64,000 nt of DNA from CAYOWQ01 sp964407695 (GCA_964407695.1 CAYOWQ010000007.1:1-64000), one strand, 5' to 3'; shown: positions 1 to 8,820, numbered from the stretch's first letter. Program-made: numbers and translations. The notes: generated from the sequence alone by a model not told the origin.

Positions 1-2
1 CC

Positions 3-317
3 CGCAGATCCGCCACCGACCTCCTCCGCATCATCACCCGCTTCCACCTCGCCAAGCCGCACAGCTCAAACACTCAGCGCAACAACCACACCAACTCCTT
101 CGACTCCCACGCCGACCTCACTGACCCCCACGACGACGCCTCCGAACCCCACAACGATCTCGACGACATCACCACTCAACGCCGTCGCCGCTCCAACTCG
201 CAACGCAAGACCGAGCGTCCCCCTCCGCGCCCCTTCAGCGTACCTCTCCCATCCCCCTGGCCCGCCGACCTTTCCTCCCTCGAACGATCGCCAATCCCAC
301 AGGGCCAGGTTCCCTAG
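3..317 (+). CDS. C-terminal part of an unrecognised protein (truncated by window edge)
   Basis: An open frame enters from the left edge and stops at TAG 315-317, giving 104 residues. Third codon positions are almost all C or G (CGC, CTC, ATC, ACC, GAC runs), a stronger bias than in most of the window. This supports real coding over chance. The tail is rich in Asp, His, Arg and Ser and ends in a proline-rich stretch, so it is probably a disordered C-terminus. No family is recognised. A short GC-rich hairpin (332-349) follows and could help end transcription. The other two forward frames are less convincing: one is closed early and one lacks the codon bias. Confidence 0.45.
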   Translation, partial: RRSATDLLRIITRFHLAKPHSSNTQRNNHTNSFDSHADLTDPHDDASEPHNDLDDITTQRRRRSNSQRKTERPPPRPFSVPLPSPWPADLSSLERSPIPQGQVP

Positions 318-331
318 AGCAGAACCCGTAG

Positions 332-349
332 GGCAGGATTCATCCTGCC
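332..349. repeat. Short palindrome GGCAGGA-TTCA-TCCTGCC
   Basis: Seven-base arms pair around a TTCA loop within a stretch reading GTAGGGCAGGATTCATCCTG. It lies 15 bases after the stop of the truncated upstream gene. It resembles small dispersed intergenic palindromes found in many copies in some genomes. There is no T-tract, so it is not a canonical intrinsic terminator. Copy number cannot be judged from one window. Confidence 0.4.
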
Positions 350-386
350 GCTGGGCACCCTCGGCAGGGAAACCCCGTCCCCACTC

Positions 387-442
387 AGTCTCTAAGTCTC
401 TTAGTCTCTCAGTCTCTCAGTCTCTCAGTCTCTTAGTCTCTC
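387..442. repeat. Octanucleotide array AGTCTCTN x7
   Basis: Seven consecutive units of AGTCTCT plus one variable base (A,T,C,C,C,T,C in order) run from 387 to 442, followed by AGTCGACT. The array runs into the stop codon (443-441, minus strand) of the ThuA gene, so its complement (GACTGAGA units) starts exactly at the 3' end of that reading frame. A related GAGACTGAGAGACGAA tandem lies four bases after another stop codon at 63813-63844. Confidence 0.75.
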
Positions 443-1247
443 AGTCGACTTGTTGACTTGTTCCCCTGCCCCGCGCCCCCGCCCACAGAACCCCCCGCCT
501 CAGATGCTCCAGAAACAAGGGATCGGCGAATGACTCCGCGGTGTGCCCGCCCGCGGTATACCACGCCCGGCCGCCCGCGAAGCGATGCCGCCACGCGATC
601 GGGTGTTCCCGCCCCATGGTGTCGCCGTCGTAGCTCTGTGTGTCGAGCGCGAGCAGGATGCGCCGATCTTCACCCGCGGCCGCGATCGACTCCGCAGCCT
701 CGCGGAAGTTGTACCACTCATCGCTGCGCTTCCACCGCGCGGGAAGGTGCTCCGTCGATGGGTCACGCGGATCGACCGCGACCACCACGGCCGGTTGAAT
801 CTCCGGGTGGCTGAGAAAGGTCGCCCCCACGAGGCTGCGATAGAACGGCCAGTCGTATTCGGTGTCCGCAGCGGCGTGTATTCCGACAAACCCGCGGCCA
901 CGCTGGATGAATCGCTCGAACGCTGACTGCTGGTCAGGGTTGAGCACATCGCCGGTAGTGTTCAGGAACATGACGACGTCGATCATGCCCAGCACATCAT
1001 CGCGAAAGACCTCGCCGTCTTCCGAGAACGTCCAGGCGAATTCGGGGCCAAGCGTCTGGAGCGCAGTCTGCGCGGGCTCGATCGAATCGTGCCGATAGCC
1101 CGCGGTCTTGCTGAACACCAAGACCCGAAGCAGAGGTGCCGACTCGCGGGAGTCGAAGACCGATTCGGTTCGGCAGCCGCCGAGGACGATCGCGCTGAGC
1201 AGGGCGAAGAGACGCATCGCATCGACCGCGCTGCCACAGCTCATCAC
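441..1247 (-). CDS. ThuA-domain lipoprotein
   Basis: The protein has 258-268 residues depending on start. A signal sequence with a lipobox (LGGC, at about residues 22-25) predicts an exported lipoprotein. The mature part matches the ThuA-like fold: an N-terminal VLVFSKTAGYRHDSI strand-loop, a central RGFVGIHAAADTEYDW segment and the C-terminal GRAWYTAGGHT segment. ThuA-like proteins are class I amidotransferase-like and linked to sugar utilisation, but their chemistry is poorly defined. The gene follows tilS with a GTGATGA overlap in which the tilS TGA lies inside the GTG/ATG starts (1247/1244), and a GGGAG stands 7 bases before the GTG. An internal ATG at 1217 would give a more compact signal peptide. 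The stop is embedded in the octamer array. Confidence 0.85.
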   Translation of the reverse strand: MMSCGSAVDAMRLFALLSAIVLGGCRTESVFDSRESAPLLRVLVFSKTAGYRHDSIEPAQTALQTLGPEFAWTFSEDGEVFRDDVLGMIDVVMFLNTTGDVLNPDQQSAFERFIQRGRGFVGIHAAADTEYDWPFYRSLVGATFLSHPEIQPAVVVAVDPRDPSTEHLPARWKRSDEWYNFREAAESIAAAGEDRRILLALDTQSYDGDTMGREHPIAWRHRFAGGRAWYTAGGHTAESFADPLFLEHLRRGVLWAGARGRGTSQQVD

Positions 1248-2287
1248 GTGGACGCTCCCGATTCAAACTGCACGGTGTGCCTGGAGATGACCAGCGTGAG
1301 CGACCCCGGCCAGCGCATTCGCCTCGACACCACCGCGGGGTTGTACACCGCTTCGAGCGCGGTGGTCAGGTGGCTGCGGTCGATGCCGTCGGCCGAGCGC
1401 GGGCTGAGCCGCTGCGCTTCAGACCTGATCAGCTCCGCCATGGCGATGTCGGGCATGGCCCGAAGCAGCGACCGCTTCCACGGCGACGCCCCCACCGCCC
1501 CAGCCAGTGATTCGATCAGGCTGCGGATGGCCTGGGCGTCGGCCGCGAGCGCGGCCAGCCGCTCGGCAGCGCCCGGCCAATTGTTTTCGACCCGAGACAG
1601 AAGGTCGTGCCGCACGAGGCTGCGCGACCGCTCGAGATTCTCATTGCTGGGATCATTTCGCCAGCGCACTCTCGCCGCCCGGCACACATCCTCAAGGTCG
1701 GCCCTGCGCAACCCCAGCAGCGGCCGACCGAGCCGGATGCTGCCGCTGAGCGGCCGAACCCACGGCATGCCCGCCAGCCCGCGCCACGATGCGCCGCGAA
1801 CCAGATGCAGGAAGACAGTTTCGGCTTGGTCATCGGCGTGGTGGGCGGTGAGCACCCACCGCGCGTGGAGCTTGTCCGCCGCTGAAGCCAGCGCTGCGAG
1901 GCGAAGCTCGCGGGCTCGATCCATGAGATTGCCCTTGGAGCCCTTGGGATGGATGTCGTGGATTTCGACGCCCACCGCAAGCCGGGCGCAGAGCCGCTCG
2001 ACGAATCGGGCGTCGGCATCGGCGTCGGCCCGGAGATGGTGGTGCACGTGGACGGCCGTGATCGGCCCGATGGGAGACGATCTCCGCCGCCGGATGGCGC
2101 AGAGCAGAAGCAGCAGCGCTGTCGAGTCGGCCCCCCCGCTCACGCCGACAATGACCGGCTCGGCCGGTTCCAATCCAAGCTCATCGCGAAGCGCCCGGTG
2201 GGCTTCAGCGCAGGCGGACCGCCTCGACACCGAGAGCAGGTCGGGTGAGGCACCGATCGTGCGGCGGCCGGACTTTCGCGGAGGCAT
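1244..2287 (-). CDS. tilS: tRNA(Ile)-lysidine synthetase
   Basis: TilS ligates lysine to C34 of the AUA-reading tRNA-Ile in an ATP-dependent reaction, which changes codon and aminoacylation identity. The PP-loop motif SGGADST at about residue 50 is intact. It is followed by the family features HVHHHLR, ARELRLAAL, LTAHHADDQAET and RPLLGLRR. The length of 347 residues fits the short bacterial form with a reduced C-terminal domain. The ATG at 2287 is divergent from the small membrane protein starting at 2328. The gene is followed by a ThuA lipoprotein whose start overlaps its stop, so the two are probably translationally coupled although not functionally related. Confidence 0.93.
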   Translation of the reverse strand: MPPRKSGRRTIGASPDLLSVSRRSACAEAHRALRDELGLEPAEPVIVGVSGGADSTALLLLLCAIRRRRSSPIGPITAVHVHHHLRADADADARFVERLCARLAVGVEIHDIHPKGSKGNLMDRARELRLAALASAADKLHARWVLTAHHADDQAETVFLHLVRGASWRGLAGMPWVRPLSGSIRLGRPLLGLRRADLEDVCRAARVRWRNDPSNENLERSRSLVRHDLLSRVENNWPGAAERLAALAADAQAIRSLIESLAGAVGASPWKRSLLRAMPDIAMAELIRSEAQRLSPRSADGIDRSHLTTALEAVYNPAVVSRRMRWPGSLTLVISRHTVQFESGAST

Positions 2288-2327
2288 CAGAAGATCGTAT
2301 CATCGCCCCGACCGGCTCGACCTCGCC

Positions 2328-2726
2328 ATGCAGACTCTCTTCGCCGAAACCTCAACCTCGACCGTCATCGTCACCGCGATCATCGTGGGCGGGGTGTTGC
2401 TCATGGCGGTGATGGCGTATCGACTGGCGCGAACCGCGATGGGTGGAGGAGCGGACCGGGATGAACTGGCGGATCTCTCGCATCGCATCAGCCAATTGGA
2501 GCAGGCGGTGCGCCGACTCGATGTTGAGGTGGGAATTCACGACCCGCCCGCACCGTCGACTGTCGGCGCGGAGCCTCGGACCGGAGTCGATCGAGTGGCC
2601 ATGAGAGAGTCGATTCTTGAGCTGAAGGAACGCGGCTTCAACCCGGGCGATATTGCGTCGCAGCTTGGCCAGCCTATCGGCGAGGTCGAGCTGATCCTCG
2701 CGCTCGAGCGCGCTGGCCGCCGCTGA
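2328..2726 (+). CDS. Small membrane protein with coiled coil and helix-turn-helix-like tail
   Basis: This 132-residue protein has one membrane segment at about residues 12-34, a short heptad-rich coiled coil (LADLSHRISQLEQAVRRLDVEV), a Pro-rich linker and a C-terminal helix-turn-helix-like stretch (ILELKERGFNPGDIASQLGQPIGEVELIL). The C-terminus resembles the DUF6115-type tail that senses or binds in small bacterial membrane-anchored proteins; that assignment is tentative. An open frame extends upstream over tilS, but the ATG at 2328 is chosen because everything before it is antisense to tilS. Its last 53 bases overlap the 3' end of the convergent ureohydrolase gene. Confidence 0.75.
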   Translation: MQTLFAETSTSTVIVTAIIVGGVLLMAVMAYRLARTAMGGGADRDELADLSHRISQLEQAVRRLDVEVGIHDPPAPSTVGAEPRTGVDRVAMRESILELKERGFNPGDIASQLGQPIGEVELILALERAGRR

Positions 2727-3708
2727 CCTTGCCCGTCGACCGCTTGGTGGTCAGCGCTGCCAGCGACAGAATCTCCATGGCGACCTGGGCGGCCAGCATC
2801 GCGGTGATGCCGGAAACATCACGATCCGGAAGGACTTCAACGACATCGGCACCGGCGAGATTGACGCCCTTGGCCGCACGGAGAAGAGAGATCGCTTCCA
2901 GCGACGACAGACCGCCGCAACAGGGTGTGCCGGTGCCCGGCGCGAAAGCGGGATCGACGACGTCGATATCGAACGTGAGATACGTTGCAGCGCCCTTCAG
3001 CGAAGCGATGTGGCGGGCGATGATGGATTCGCCCTTGGCTCGCGCCTCGATGGGACCCACCAATTTGAGCCCGGCCTTCTTCGCGAAATCGAGATCATCC
3101 TTGCGGTTCAGCGGTCCTCGAATCCCGATGGAGATGGACTTCGATCCATCCAGGATGCCCTCTTCGATCGCCCGGCGAAACGGAGAGGCGTGCGTCCACG
3201 GCTCATCCCAGACTCGGTCGACGGTGTCGAGGTGGGCGTCGAAATGAATCATGGGAATGCCGCGGCGGGGCTTGCCCGACTGCTCCCACGCCGCCTTGAT
3301 TCCGGCGAAGGCCAGCGAGTGGTCGCCGCCAAGCATGAGGAACCTGGCCCCAACCGACTGGTGAATCGATCGGCAATGCTTGTCGATCTGGTCGAGGGTC
3401 TGCTTGGTGGAAAATGGCGCTACCGGAACATCCCCGGCGTCAGCGATGGCCAACTTCTCGGCGACGTTGACATCCAGCTCGAGGTTGAATGGCTTGGAAT
3501 ACTGCGATGCCTCGCGGATGGCCCGCGGGCCGAAGCGGGCGCCCGGACGAAACGTCACGCCGCCATCATGCGGCACGCCCAGCACCGCCCAATCGATCTT
3601 CGTTCCCGGTTTGAGGTCATCGAGCCGGGGGAATCTGGCGAAGGTGCAGAGCCCGGCGAATCGCGGGGTGCGGCGGGCATCAGGCAGTGGTGTGCGTGGT
3701 TCGGTCAT
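2674..3708 (-). CDS. Agmatinase/guanidino-acid hydrolase family ureohydrolase
   Basis: This manganese-dependent ureohydrolase of the arginase/agmatinase fold would remove urea from a guanidino substrate. All metal-site motifs are present: GGDHS, HFDAHLD and FDIDVVDPAFAPGTGTP. The sequence around the second motif (DAHLDTVDRVWDEPWTHASPFRRA) looks more like guanidinobutyrase or proclavaminate amidinohydrolase than classical agmatinase, so the substrate is open. The loop after GTGTP is CCGGL rather than the usual EIGGL or EPGGL. A TTG at 3729 would also start the frame; ATG 3708 is preferred. The last about 20 residues are a basic tail encoded antisense to the end of the neighbouring membrane-protein gene. 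Confidence 0.88.
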   Translation of the reverse strand: MTEPRTPLPDARRTPRFAGLCTFARFPRLDDLKPGTKIDWAVLGVPHDGGVTFRPGARFGPRAIREASQYSKPFNLELDVNVAEKLAIADAGDVPVAPFSTKQTLDQIDKHCRSIHQSVGARFLMLGGDHSLAFAGIKAAWEQSGKPRRGIPMIHFDAHLDTVDRVWDEPWTHASPFRRAIEEGILDGSKSISIGIRGPLNRKDDLDFAKKAGLKLVGPIEARAKGESIIARHIASLKGAATYLTFDIDVVDPAFAPGTGTPCCGGLSSLEAISLLRAAKGVNLAGADVVEVLPDRDVSGITAMLAAQVAMEILSLAALTTKRSTGKVSGGQRARARGSARPRR

Positions 3709-3840
3709 AGGGCATATCGGACGCCGCAACAGTGCCTATGTCAAGACGGGCCACAGGCCGATGTGTGTTTGACTGCCCGTCGTATGATCCACGCTCAGGA
3801 ATTCGACCCTTCTGATCGCTACGCCCACCTTCACACTTTC

Positions 3841-4425
3841 ATGATTCTGCTCATCGACAACTACGACTCCTTCACCTGGAACCTGGTGCATCGACTGGGA
3901 GAGATCCGGCCGGATGTCGAGGTACGGGTCATGCGAAATGATGCGATCACGCCTGAGGAAGCGATGAAGCTTGGGCCGTCGCGACTGTTGCTCTCGCCGG
4001 GGCCGTGCACGCCGCGGGAATCCGGCGTGTGCCCGGAGTTGATCCGGACCTTTCGCGGCAGGATTCCGATCCTGGGGGTATGTCTCGGCCACCAGACGAT
4101 TGGCGATGTGCACGGGATGACCGTGAAGCGGCACGACGTCCTGATGCACGGCAAGACGTCGATGATTCATCACGACGGCAAGGGCATCTTTGCAGGTCTT
4201 TCGCAGCCGTTCGAGGCGACGCGATACCACTCGCTCATCGTTGAGCGCGGGACGATTCCTCCCGAATTTGAGGTGAGCGCCTGGACCGAGCAGGGTGAGG
4301 TGATGGGGCTGCGCTGGGTCGGCGAGGGCTCGGCGACGGCCCCGCTGGAGGGCGTTCAGTTTCATCCGGAGTCGTTCCTCACCACCGAGGGCCCGCGATT
4401 GCTGGCCAACTTTCTCAGTGCCTGA
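3841..4425 (+). CDS. Glutamine amidotransferase of anthranilate/aminodeoxychorismate synthase (TrpG/PabA)
   Basis: This 194-residue class I glutaminase subunit supplies ammonia to a chorismate-using partner (TrpE or PabB). It starts with the family signature ILLIDNYDSFTWNL. It carries the oxyanion loop SPGPCTP, the nucleophile elbow GVCLGHQ (catalytic Cys) and the His-Glu pair in GVQFHPESFLT. No trpE or pabB is adjacent, so whether it serves tryptophan, folate or both cannot be settled. The frame stays open upstream to 3010, but that part is antisense to the ureohydrolase gene. ATG 3841 matches the family N-terminus exactly. Confidence 0.92.
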   Translation: MILLIDNYDSFTWNLVHRLGEIRPDVEVRVMRNDAITPEEAMKLGPSRLLLSPGPCTPRESGVCPELIRTFRGRIPILGVCLGHQTIGDVHGMTVKRHDVLMHGKTSMIHHDGKGIFAGLSQPFEATRYHSLIVERGTIPPEFEVSAWTEQGEVMGLRWVGEGSATAPLEGVQFHPESFLTTEGPRLLANFLSA

Positions 4426-4527
4426 CCGCGCTGGTGGTCACCCTGACACGCGTCTCTGGTGATCGAGAGGCAATACCCCGGGCAGGGATTCGTTACCATG
4501 GAGTTCGTGCCTGAACAGGAGAGCCTC

Positions 4528-5580
4528 ATGAGCCGAATTCCAACGTGTCTACTCGCCCTGGCTTTGACTTCGGTTTCTGTTTTCGCCGTGGATCCACCGA
4601 TCACGGACGCACCGAGCAAGGAGAACGAAGCGCCGGGTGACGCAAAGCCCCAGGTGGACAAATCCGCCAAGCCGGATCGCCCCGCGGTGATGATTCCGGA
4701 TTCGGTTCACCTCGAGCGGGATGTGCGATATGCCACCGCCAAGGATGACTCGGGGAAGGACGTCGACCTCCTTTTCGACGCCATGTTTCTGAAGAAGTCC
4801 GACAAGCAGAGGATTCCTGTCATCGTCTATATCCACGGCGGCGGGTTCACCAGCGGCGCCAAGGAAGATGGCATTCCGGAATGTGTGCCGTTTGCCCTCG
4901 GCGGCTACTTTGTTGCGACGATCAACCATCGTCTGGCCCCCGCCTCCAAGTTTCCTGCGGCGGTCCATGATTGCAAAGCGGCGGTTCGGTTCCTGCGGAA
5001 GAATGCAGAGTCTCTCGGGATCGACCCGAATCGAATCGGCGTGGTCGGCCGCTCGGCGGGCGGTTATCTGGCGCTCATGCTGGCCACGTCATGGAATTCT
5101 CCGGACATCGAGGGTGAGGTCGGGGTCACCGATGTGCCCAGCGCGGTGCAGGCGGTCGTGGCGTTCTCAGCTCCAACGGACTTCGCCACGCTGCACCTTG
5201 GCTGGGGCGAAGGCGCTGCGCCGACCGTGGATCACAAGTCACCCGATTCATTCAGTCGTGTGTTTCTTGGCGGTGATCCCATTGAGGACCGATCACTCAA
5301 CGATCGTTCCAGCATCTTCACCTACATCGACAAGGCCGATGCGCCGGTCTATCTGGTTCATGGCGAGGCGGACAGCCTTGTGCCGTCAAAGCAGTCGATG
5401 GACCTGCGGGACATCATGGAGGTTCGAGGCGAGGAATGCACCCTCAAGCGGCTGCCCGGCGGCACCCATGATCTGAGAGGGCCGCGAATCCTGCTGGACG
5501 CGGCGAAATTCTTTGATGAGAAGCTCGGCGGCAACAGCGTCGACATTGTCAAGAACATGGGCAAACGTCGAGGCGGATGA
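4528..5580 (+). CDS. Secreted alpha/beta-hydrolase (esterase/lipase, BD-FAE type)
   Basis: This 350-residue exported protein has a signal peptide (MSRIPTCLLALALTSVSVFA) followed by a charged low-complexity linker. The hydrolase core shows the oxyanion motif HGGGF, the nucleophile elbow GRSAGG, an acid residue in VHGEADSLVP and the catalytic His in GGTHD. These place it with carboxylesterase / acetyl-xylan or feruloyl esterase-like enzymes of the BD-FAE group. The start is ATG 4528, with AGGAGAG just upstream; the longer frame to 4459 lacks this. The stop is one base from the stop of the convergent M20 peptidase. The substrate is unknown; de-esterification of polysaccharide is a reasonable inference given the dockerin-bearing proteins in the window. 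Confidence 0.87.
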   Translation: MSRIPTCLLALALTSVSVFAVDPPITDAPSKENEAPGDAKPQVDKSAKPDRPAVMIPDSVHLERDVRYATAKDDSGKDVDLLFDAMFLKKSDKQRIPVIVYIHGGGFTSGAKEDGIPECVPFALGGYFVATINHRLAPASKFPAAVHDCKAAVRFLRKNAESLGIDPNRIGVVGRSAGGYLALMLATSWNSPDIEGEVGVTDVPSAVQAVVAFSAPTDFATLHLGWGEGAAPTVDHKSPDSFSRVFLGGDPIEDRSLNDRSSIFTYIDKADAPVYLVHGEADSLVPSKQSMDLRDIMEVRGEECTLKRLPGGTHDLRGPRILLDAAKFFDEKLGGNSVDIVKNMGKRRGG

Positions 5581-5581
5581 T

Positions 5582-6991
5582 TCAGGTTCGCAAGAGGGCG
5601 ATTTCGTTGATGATCCGGGCATGGCTCAGGATGCCGCGGCGATAACACGCCAATTCGAATTTCTCGTTTGGCGAGTGGACACGGTCATCGTCCATTCCGA
5701 ATCCGACCAGGAGCGATTCCATTCCGAGGATGCGCTGCACCGCCCCCACTGCGGGAATCGAACCGCCGGTTCCGATGAGCACGCTGTCTTTGGCATAGAC
5801 ATCCTTCAACGCTTTGCGGGCGGCGGTGAGATAGGGCGAATCGGTCGAGACACTGATGGCGGGACTGTTGCCGTGACTCTCAAAGTGCCATGAGAAGTCG
5901 GGCGGGGTTCGATCGCGAAGGAATTGCATCAGGGCTGATTCGATCTTGCGGGGGTCCTGATTGGCGACGAGCCGGCAACTGATCTTGGCCCCTGCCTTGG
6001 CGCCGATGACGGTTTTCGCGCCCTTGCCGGTGTAGCCGGCGTAGATTCCATTCACATCGCAGGTGGGACGGGACCAGATCCGTTCGAGCGTGGATCGCCC
6101 TGCCTCGCCCATCGGTGTCTTGAGTCCAGCGCCGGCGACGAAGTCCCGTTCATCAAAATCCAGCGAGGCCCATTGACGGGCGACCTCCTCAGGGAGTTCC
6201 TTGACATCGTCGTAGAACCCGGGGATCGCAACGCGGCCGTAGGCGTCGTGAAGCTGGGCCAGGATACGGGCGAGGGCGTTGGCCGGATTGATGATGGACC
6301 CGCCGAACATTCCGGAGTGAAGGTCGTGACTGGGGCCGGAGAGCACCGCTTCGATGTAGACCAATCCACGCAACATGGTGGTGATGGCGGGCGTGGCGAA
6401 ATCCCATTGACCGGTGTCGGAGACGAGGCATACGTCGGCAGCGAGGTCAGCTTTATGTTTCTGCATGAACGGCTCAAGGCTCTTCGAGCCGGACTCTTCC
6501 TCGCCTTCGAACATGATGGTGACGGGCATGGGCGGTCCGCCGGCCGCGTCGTGCCAGGCGCGAAAGGCCTCGACCATACACATGACCTGTCCCTTGTCGT
6601 CGACCGCACCGCGGGCGACGATCTTCTTCCCGCCCTTGTCGTGCGTGCTGGGTTTCAGGACCGGCTCGAAGGGTCCGGACTCCCATAGTTCGAGCGGGTC
6701 GGGGGGCTGGACGTCGTAGTGGCCGTAGTAGAGCGACGTGGGGCCATGGTAGCCCTTGGGTCCTTCGTGTTTGGCGAGCACCATCGGGTGGCCGTCGGTA
6801 TTGATGAGTTCGGCGTTGAAGCCGATTTTTCGGAGTTCATCGACGAGCCATTGGCCGGCTCGGCGGGTCTCCTTGTCGAAGGATGGATCGGTGGAGACGG
6901 AAGGAATGCGAAGGAAGTCGCTCAGGCGATTGACGGACTGATCGAATGCAGCCTCGGCGGCCTTGAGGACACTGAGAAGGGAATCGGACAT
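5582..6991 (-). CDS. M20 family dipeptidase/deacylase
   Basis: This 469-residue zinc metallopeptidase belongs to the M20A/CNDP-like group (dipeptidase, DapE/ArgE relatives). Zinc-site and catalytic motifs are visible: YYGHYDVQP, ARGAVDDKGQ, EGEEESGS and SDTGQW. The dimerisation (lid) domain occupies the middle, and the C-terminal LIGTGGSIPAVG and HSPNEKF regions carry the last ligands. There is no signal peptide, so it is cytoplasmic. Typical members cleave dipeptides or Xaa-His peptides. It is followed on the same strand by no gene within the operon distance; the upstream neighbour is cstA (end 7036), 44 bases away, which would place peptide uptake and dipeptide hydrolysis in one transcription unit. 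Confidence 0.92.
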   Translation of the reverse strand: MSDSLLSVLKAAEAAFDQSVNRLSDFLRIPSVSTDPSFDKETRRAGQWLVDELRKIGFNAELINTDGHPMVLAKHEGPKGYHGPTSLYYGHYDVQPPDPLELWESGPFEPVLKPSTHDKGGKKIVARGAVDDKGQVMCMVEAFRAWHDAAGGPPMPVTIMFEGEEESGSKSLEPFMQKHKADLAADVCLVSDTGQWDFATPAITTMLRGLVYIEAVLSGPSHDLHSGMFGGSIINPANALARILAQLHDAYGRVAIPGFYDDVKELPEEVARQWASLDFDERDFVAGAGLKTPMGEAGRSTLERIWSRPTCDVNGIYAGYTGKGAKTVIGAKAGAKISCRLVANQDPRKIESALMQFLRDRTPPDFSWHFESHGNSPAISVSTDSPYLTAARKALKDVYAKDSVLIGTGGSIPAVGAVQRILGMESLLVGFGMDDDRVHSPNEKFELACYRRGILSHARIINEIALLRT

Positions 6992-7035
6992 GGAGCCAGT
7001 GTAGCCGGAGAGTCGGGGTGCTTCGGCTCAGGGCC

Positions 7036-8820
7036 TCACGCAGGGGCGGATCGCATCCCGGCCCACGGGCGAGTTATCGCAAGGGCCGATTCGATCAGGA
7101 CCATTAGAGCGAGGGCCATGAGGACGATGGCGGTCCATGGCACAGGGTTGGTGGTCCAGACAAAGACGCCCCCGGATGACGCGGGAAACAGGCCGGTCCG
7201 GACATAGCTGCTCAACGCCCAGAGACTCATGCAGGTCATGAACACCGTGGGGACGCCGAGAACAGGTATGACCCACCAGCGCCTCGCGGCCGGGCGGGTT
7301 GAACGACCCGGGGAGCGCCACAACCAGACCGTTGCGGCCAGCAACGCCAACGCAGCCAGCAACTGATTGCTGGCCCCGAAGAGGCTCCAGAAGAGCTTCC
7401 ATGCCGGGACGGCTTGGCCTGCGGCATCGACAGGGGTCGGCGTCAGAAGGAAGGCGAGGGGAATGGCCGCGGTGATGAGCGTGCCGATCCAGCGGCCGGC
7501 GGAACCGTTCCAGCCGGTGAGTTCCTGCAGGATGTAGCGACCAAGGCGGGTGCAGACATCGAGGGTGTCATAGACGAATGTGGTGAAGGCGAGGAGGCCG
7601 AAGGTAACGGCAAGCTCGGGCGGGATGCCGAAGACGGCAAGGAAACGGCCGATTCCGTTGGCATAGATCATGTTGGCGGGGACCACGCTGCCAGAGGATT
7701 TCAGATGCGGATCGTCGGCGGCGAGCATCATGACGCAAGCGAGCGAGACCACGGCGACCATGGCTTCCATCAACATGGTGCCATAGCCGACGATGCGAGC
7801 ATCGGTTTCTCGACGAAGCTGTTTGCTCGTGGTGCCGGAGGCGATGAGAGCGTGGAACCCGCTGCAGGCGCCGCAGGCGATGGTGATGAAGAGGATCGGG
7901 GCCAGGGTGGAGCCGTCCGGAAGATTCCAGCCGCGAAATGCGGGATAGGAGAGGCCGACATCACCGGTAAGGGAACCGATGATGAGCCCGATGGCGCCAC
8001 CTGCGAGGGCGAGATAGAGGTAGATGCCTCCGAGGTGACCGCGAGGCTGGAGCAATAGCCACACGGGGGCGACGCTGGCCAGGACACAATAGAACAGGAG
8101 CAAGCCGCCCCAGACTTTGGCGGCCGATGCGTTTTCGAGGCTGAGCCACGCGGCAAGATCGATGGGCAGCGACTGCCCGAGCCAGATCGCGAGACCCATG
8201 AGGGGAACAAAGATGACCGTGGCCAGCCAGAGCGGCATTCGGGCGAAGCGCATGAGGAGCCCCATGGCGACGGGGAGCACCAGATACATCAGTGAGCTGG
8301 ATGCGATGCCGGCACCGGTGACCACCGCGCCGTTCTCAAGCGTCTGGCGACCGACGAATGAGCCGGCCACGATGTCGGTGAATGCGACGACGATATAGAT
8401 CAACGCGAGGTAAACAAACAGAAGGAAGAGAACGTAGGCTCGGGGCGAGATGTACTCGCGCACCACTTCGGCGATGGAGCGGGCCTTGTGGCGAATGCTC
8501 GCCGTCAACGTGGCGAGGTCATGGACGCCACCGATGAGAATTGAGCCGATGAGGATCCAGATGAGCGCCGGCAGCCAGCCGAACATGACGCCGGCGAGAA
8601 TCGGCCCGACAATGGGACCCGCGGCGGCGATGGCGGAGAAGTGCTGGCCGATCAGAAACCGAGGAGGAATCGGTTCGTAGTCAACGCCGTCGCGCTGGGT
8701 GACAGCGGGAGTCGGACGGGAGTCGTCAAGGTTGAGGAGTCGGCTGAGCAGTCGGCCATAGCTGAAATAGGCTGCGATCAGCAGCACTGCGGAGCCGACC
8801 ACGACGAGCAGAATGCCCAT
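7036..8820 (-). CDS. cstA: Carbon starvation protein CstA family transporter
   Basis: This 594-residue polytopic membrane protein has about 16 hydrophobic segments. It starts with the typical CstA N-terminal helix and the IPPRFLIGQHFSAIAAAGPIVGPILA signature, followed by GSILIGGVHDLATL and the HALIASGTTSKQL loop. CstA-type carriers import peptides or pyruvate under carbon limitation. It sits directly upstream of the M20 dipeptidase on the same strand, consistent with peptide scavenging, though that link is an inference. The start is ATG 8820. The length is between the shorter CstA forms of this kind and the roughly 700-residue E. coli proteins. Confidence 0.93.
   Translation of the reverse strand: MGILLVVVGSAVLLIAAYFSYGRLLSRLLNLDDSRPTPAVTQRDGVDYEPIPPRFLIGQHFSAIAAAGPIVGPILAGVMFGWLPALIWILIGSILIGGVHDLATLTASIRHKARSIAEVVREYISPRAYVLFLLFVYLALIYIVVAFTDIVAGSFVGRQTLENGAVVTGAGIASSSLMYLVLPVAMGLLMRFARMPLWLATVIFVPLMGLAIWLGQSLPIDLAAWLSLENASAAKVWGGLLLFYCVLASVAPVWLLLQPRGHLGGIYLYLALAGGAIGLIIGSLTGDVGLSYPAFRGWNLPDGSTLAPILFITIACGACSGFHALIASGTTSKQLRRETDARIVGYGTMLMEAMVAVVSLACVMMLAADDPHLKSSGSVVPANMIYANGIGRFLAVFGIPPELAVTFGLLAFTTFVYDTLDVCTRLGRYILQELTGWNGSAGRWIGTLITAAIPLAFLLTPTPVDAAGQAVPAWKLFWSLFGASNQLLAALALLAATVWLWRSPGRSTRPAARRWWVIPVLGVPTVFMTCMSLWALSSYVRTGLFPASSGGVFVWTTNPVPWTAIVLMALALMVLIESALAITRPWAGMRSAPA

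Noticed and set aside
318..440. Possible CRISPR array because of the regular AGTCTCT units
   Set aside because: Units are eight bases with no spacers; it is a simple tandem repeat.
1089..2327. Long plus-strand open frame running over tilS into the small membrane protein
   Set aside because: It is antisense to a complete tilS gene and has no homology; only the part from ATG 2328 looks coding.
3010..3840. N-terminal extension of the TrpG/PabA frame
   Set aside because: It is antisense to the ureohydrolase gene; the family N-terminus begins exactly at ATG 3841.
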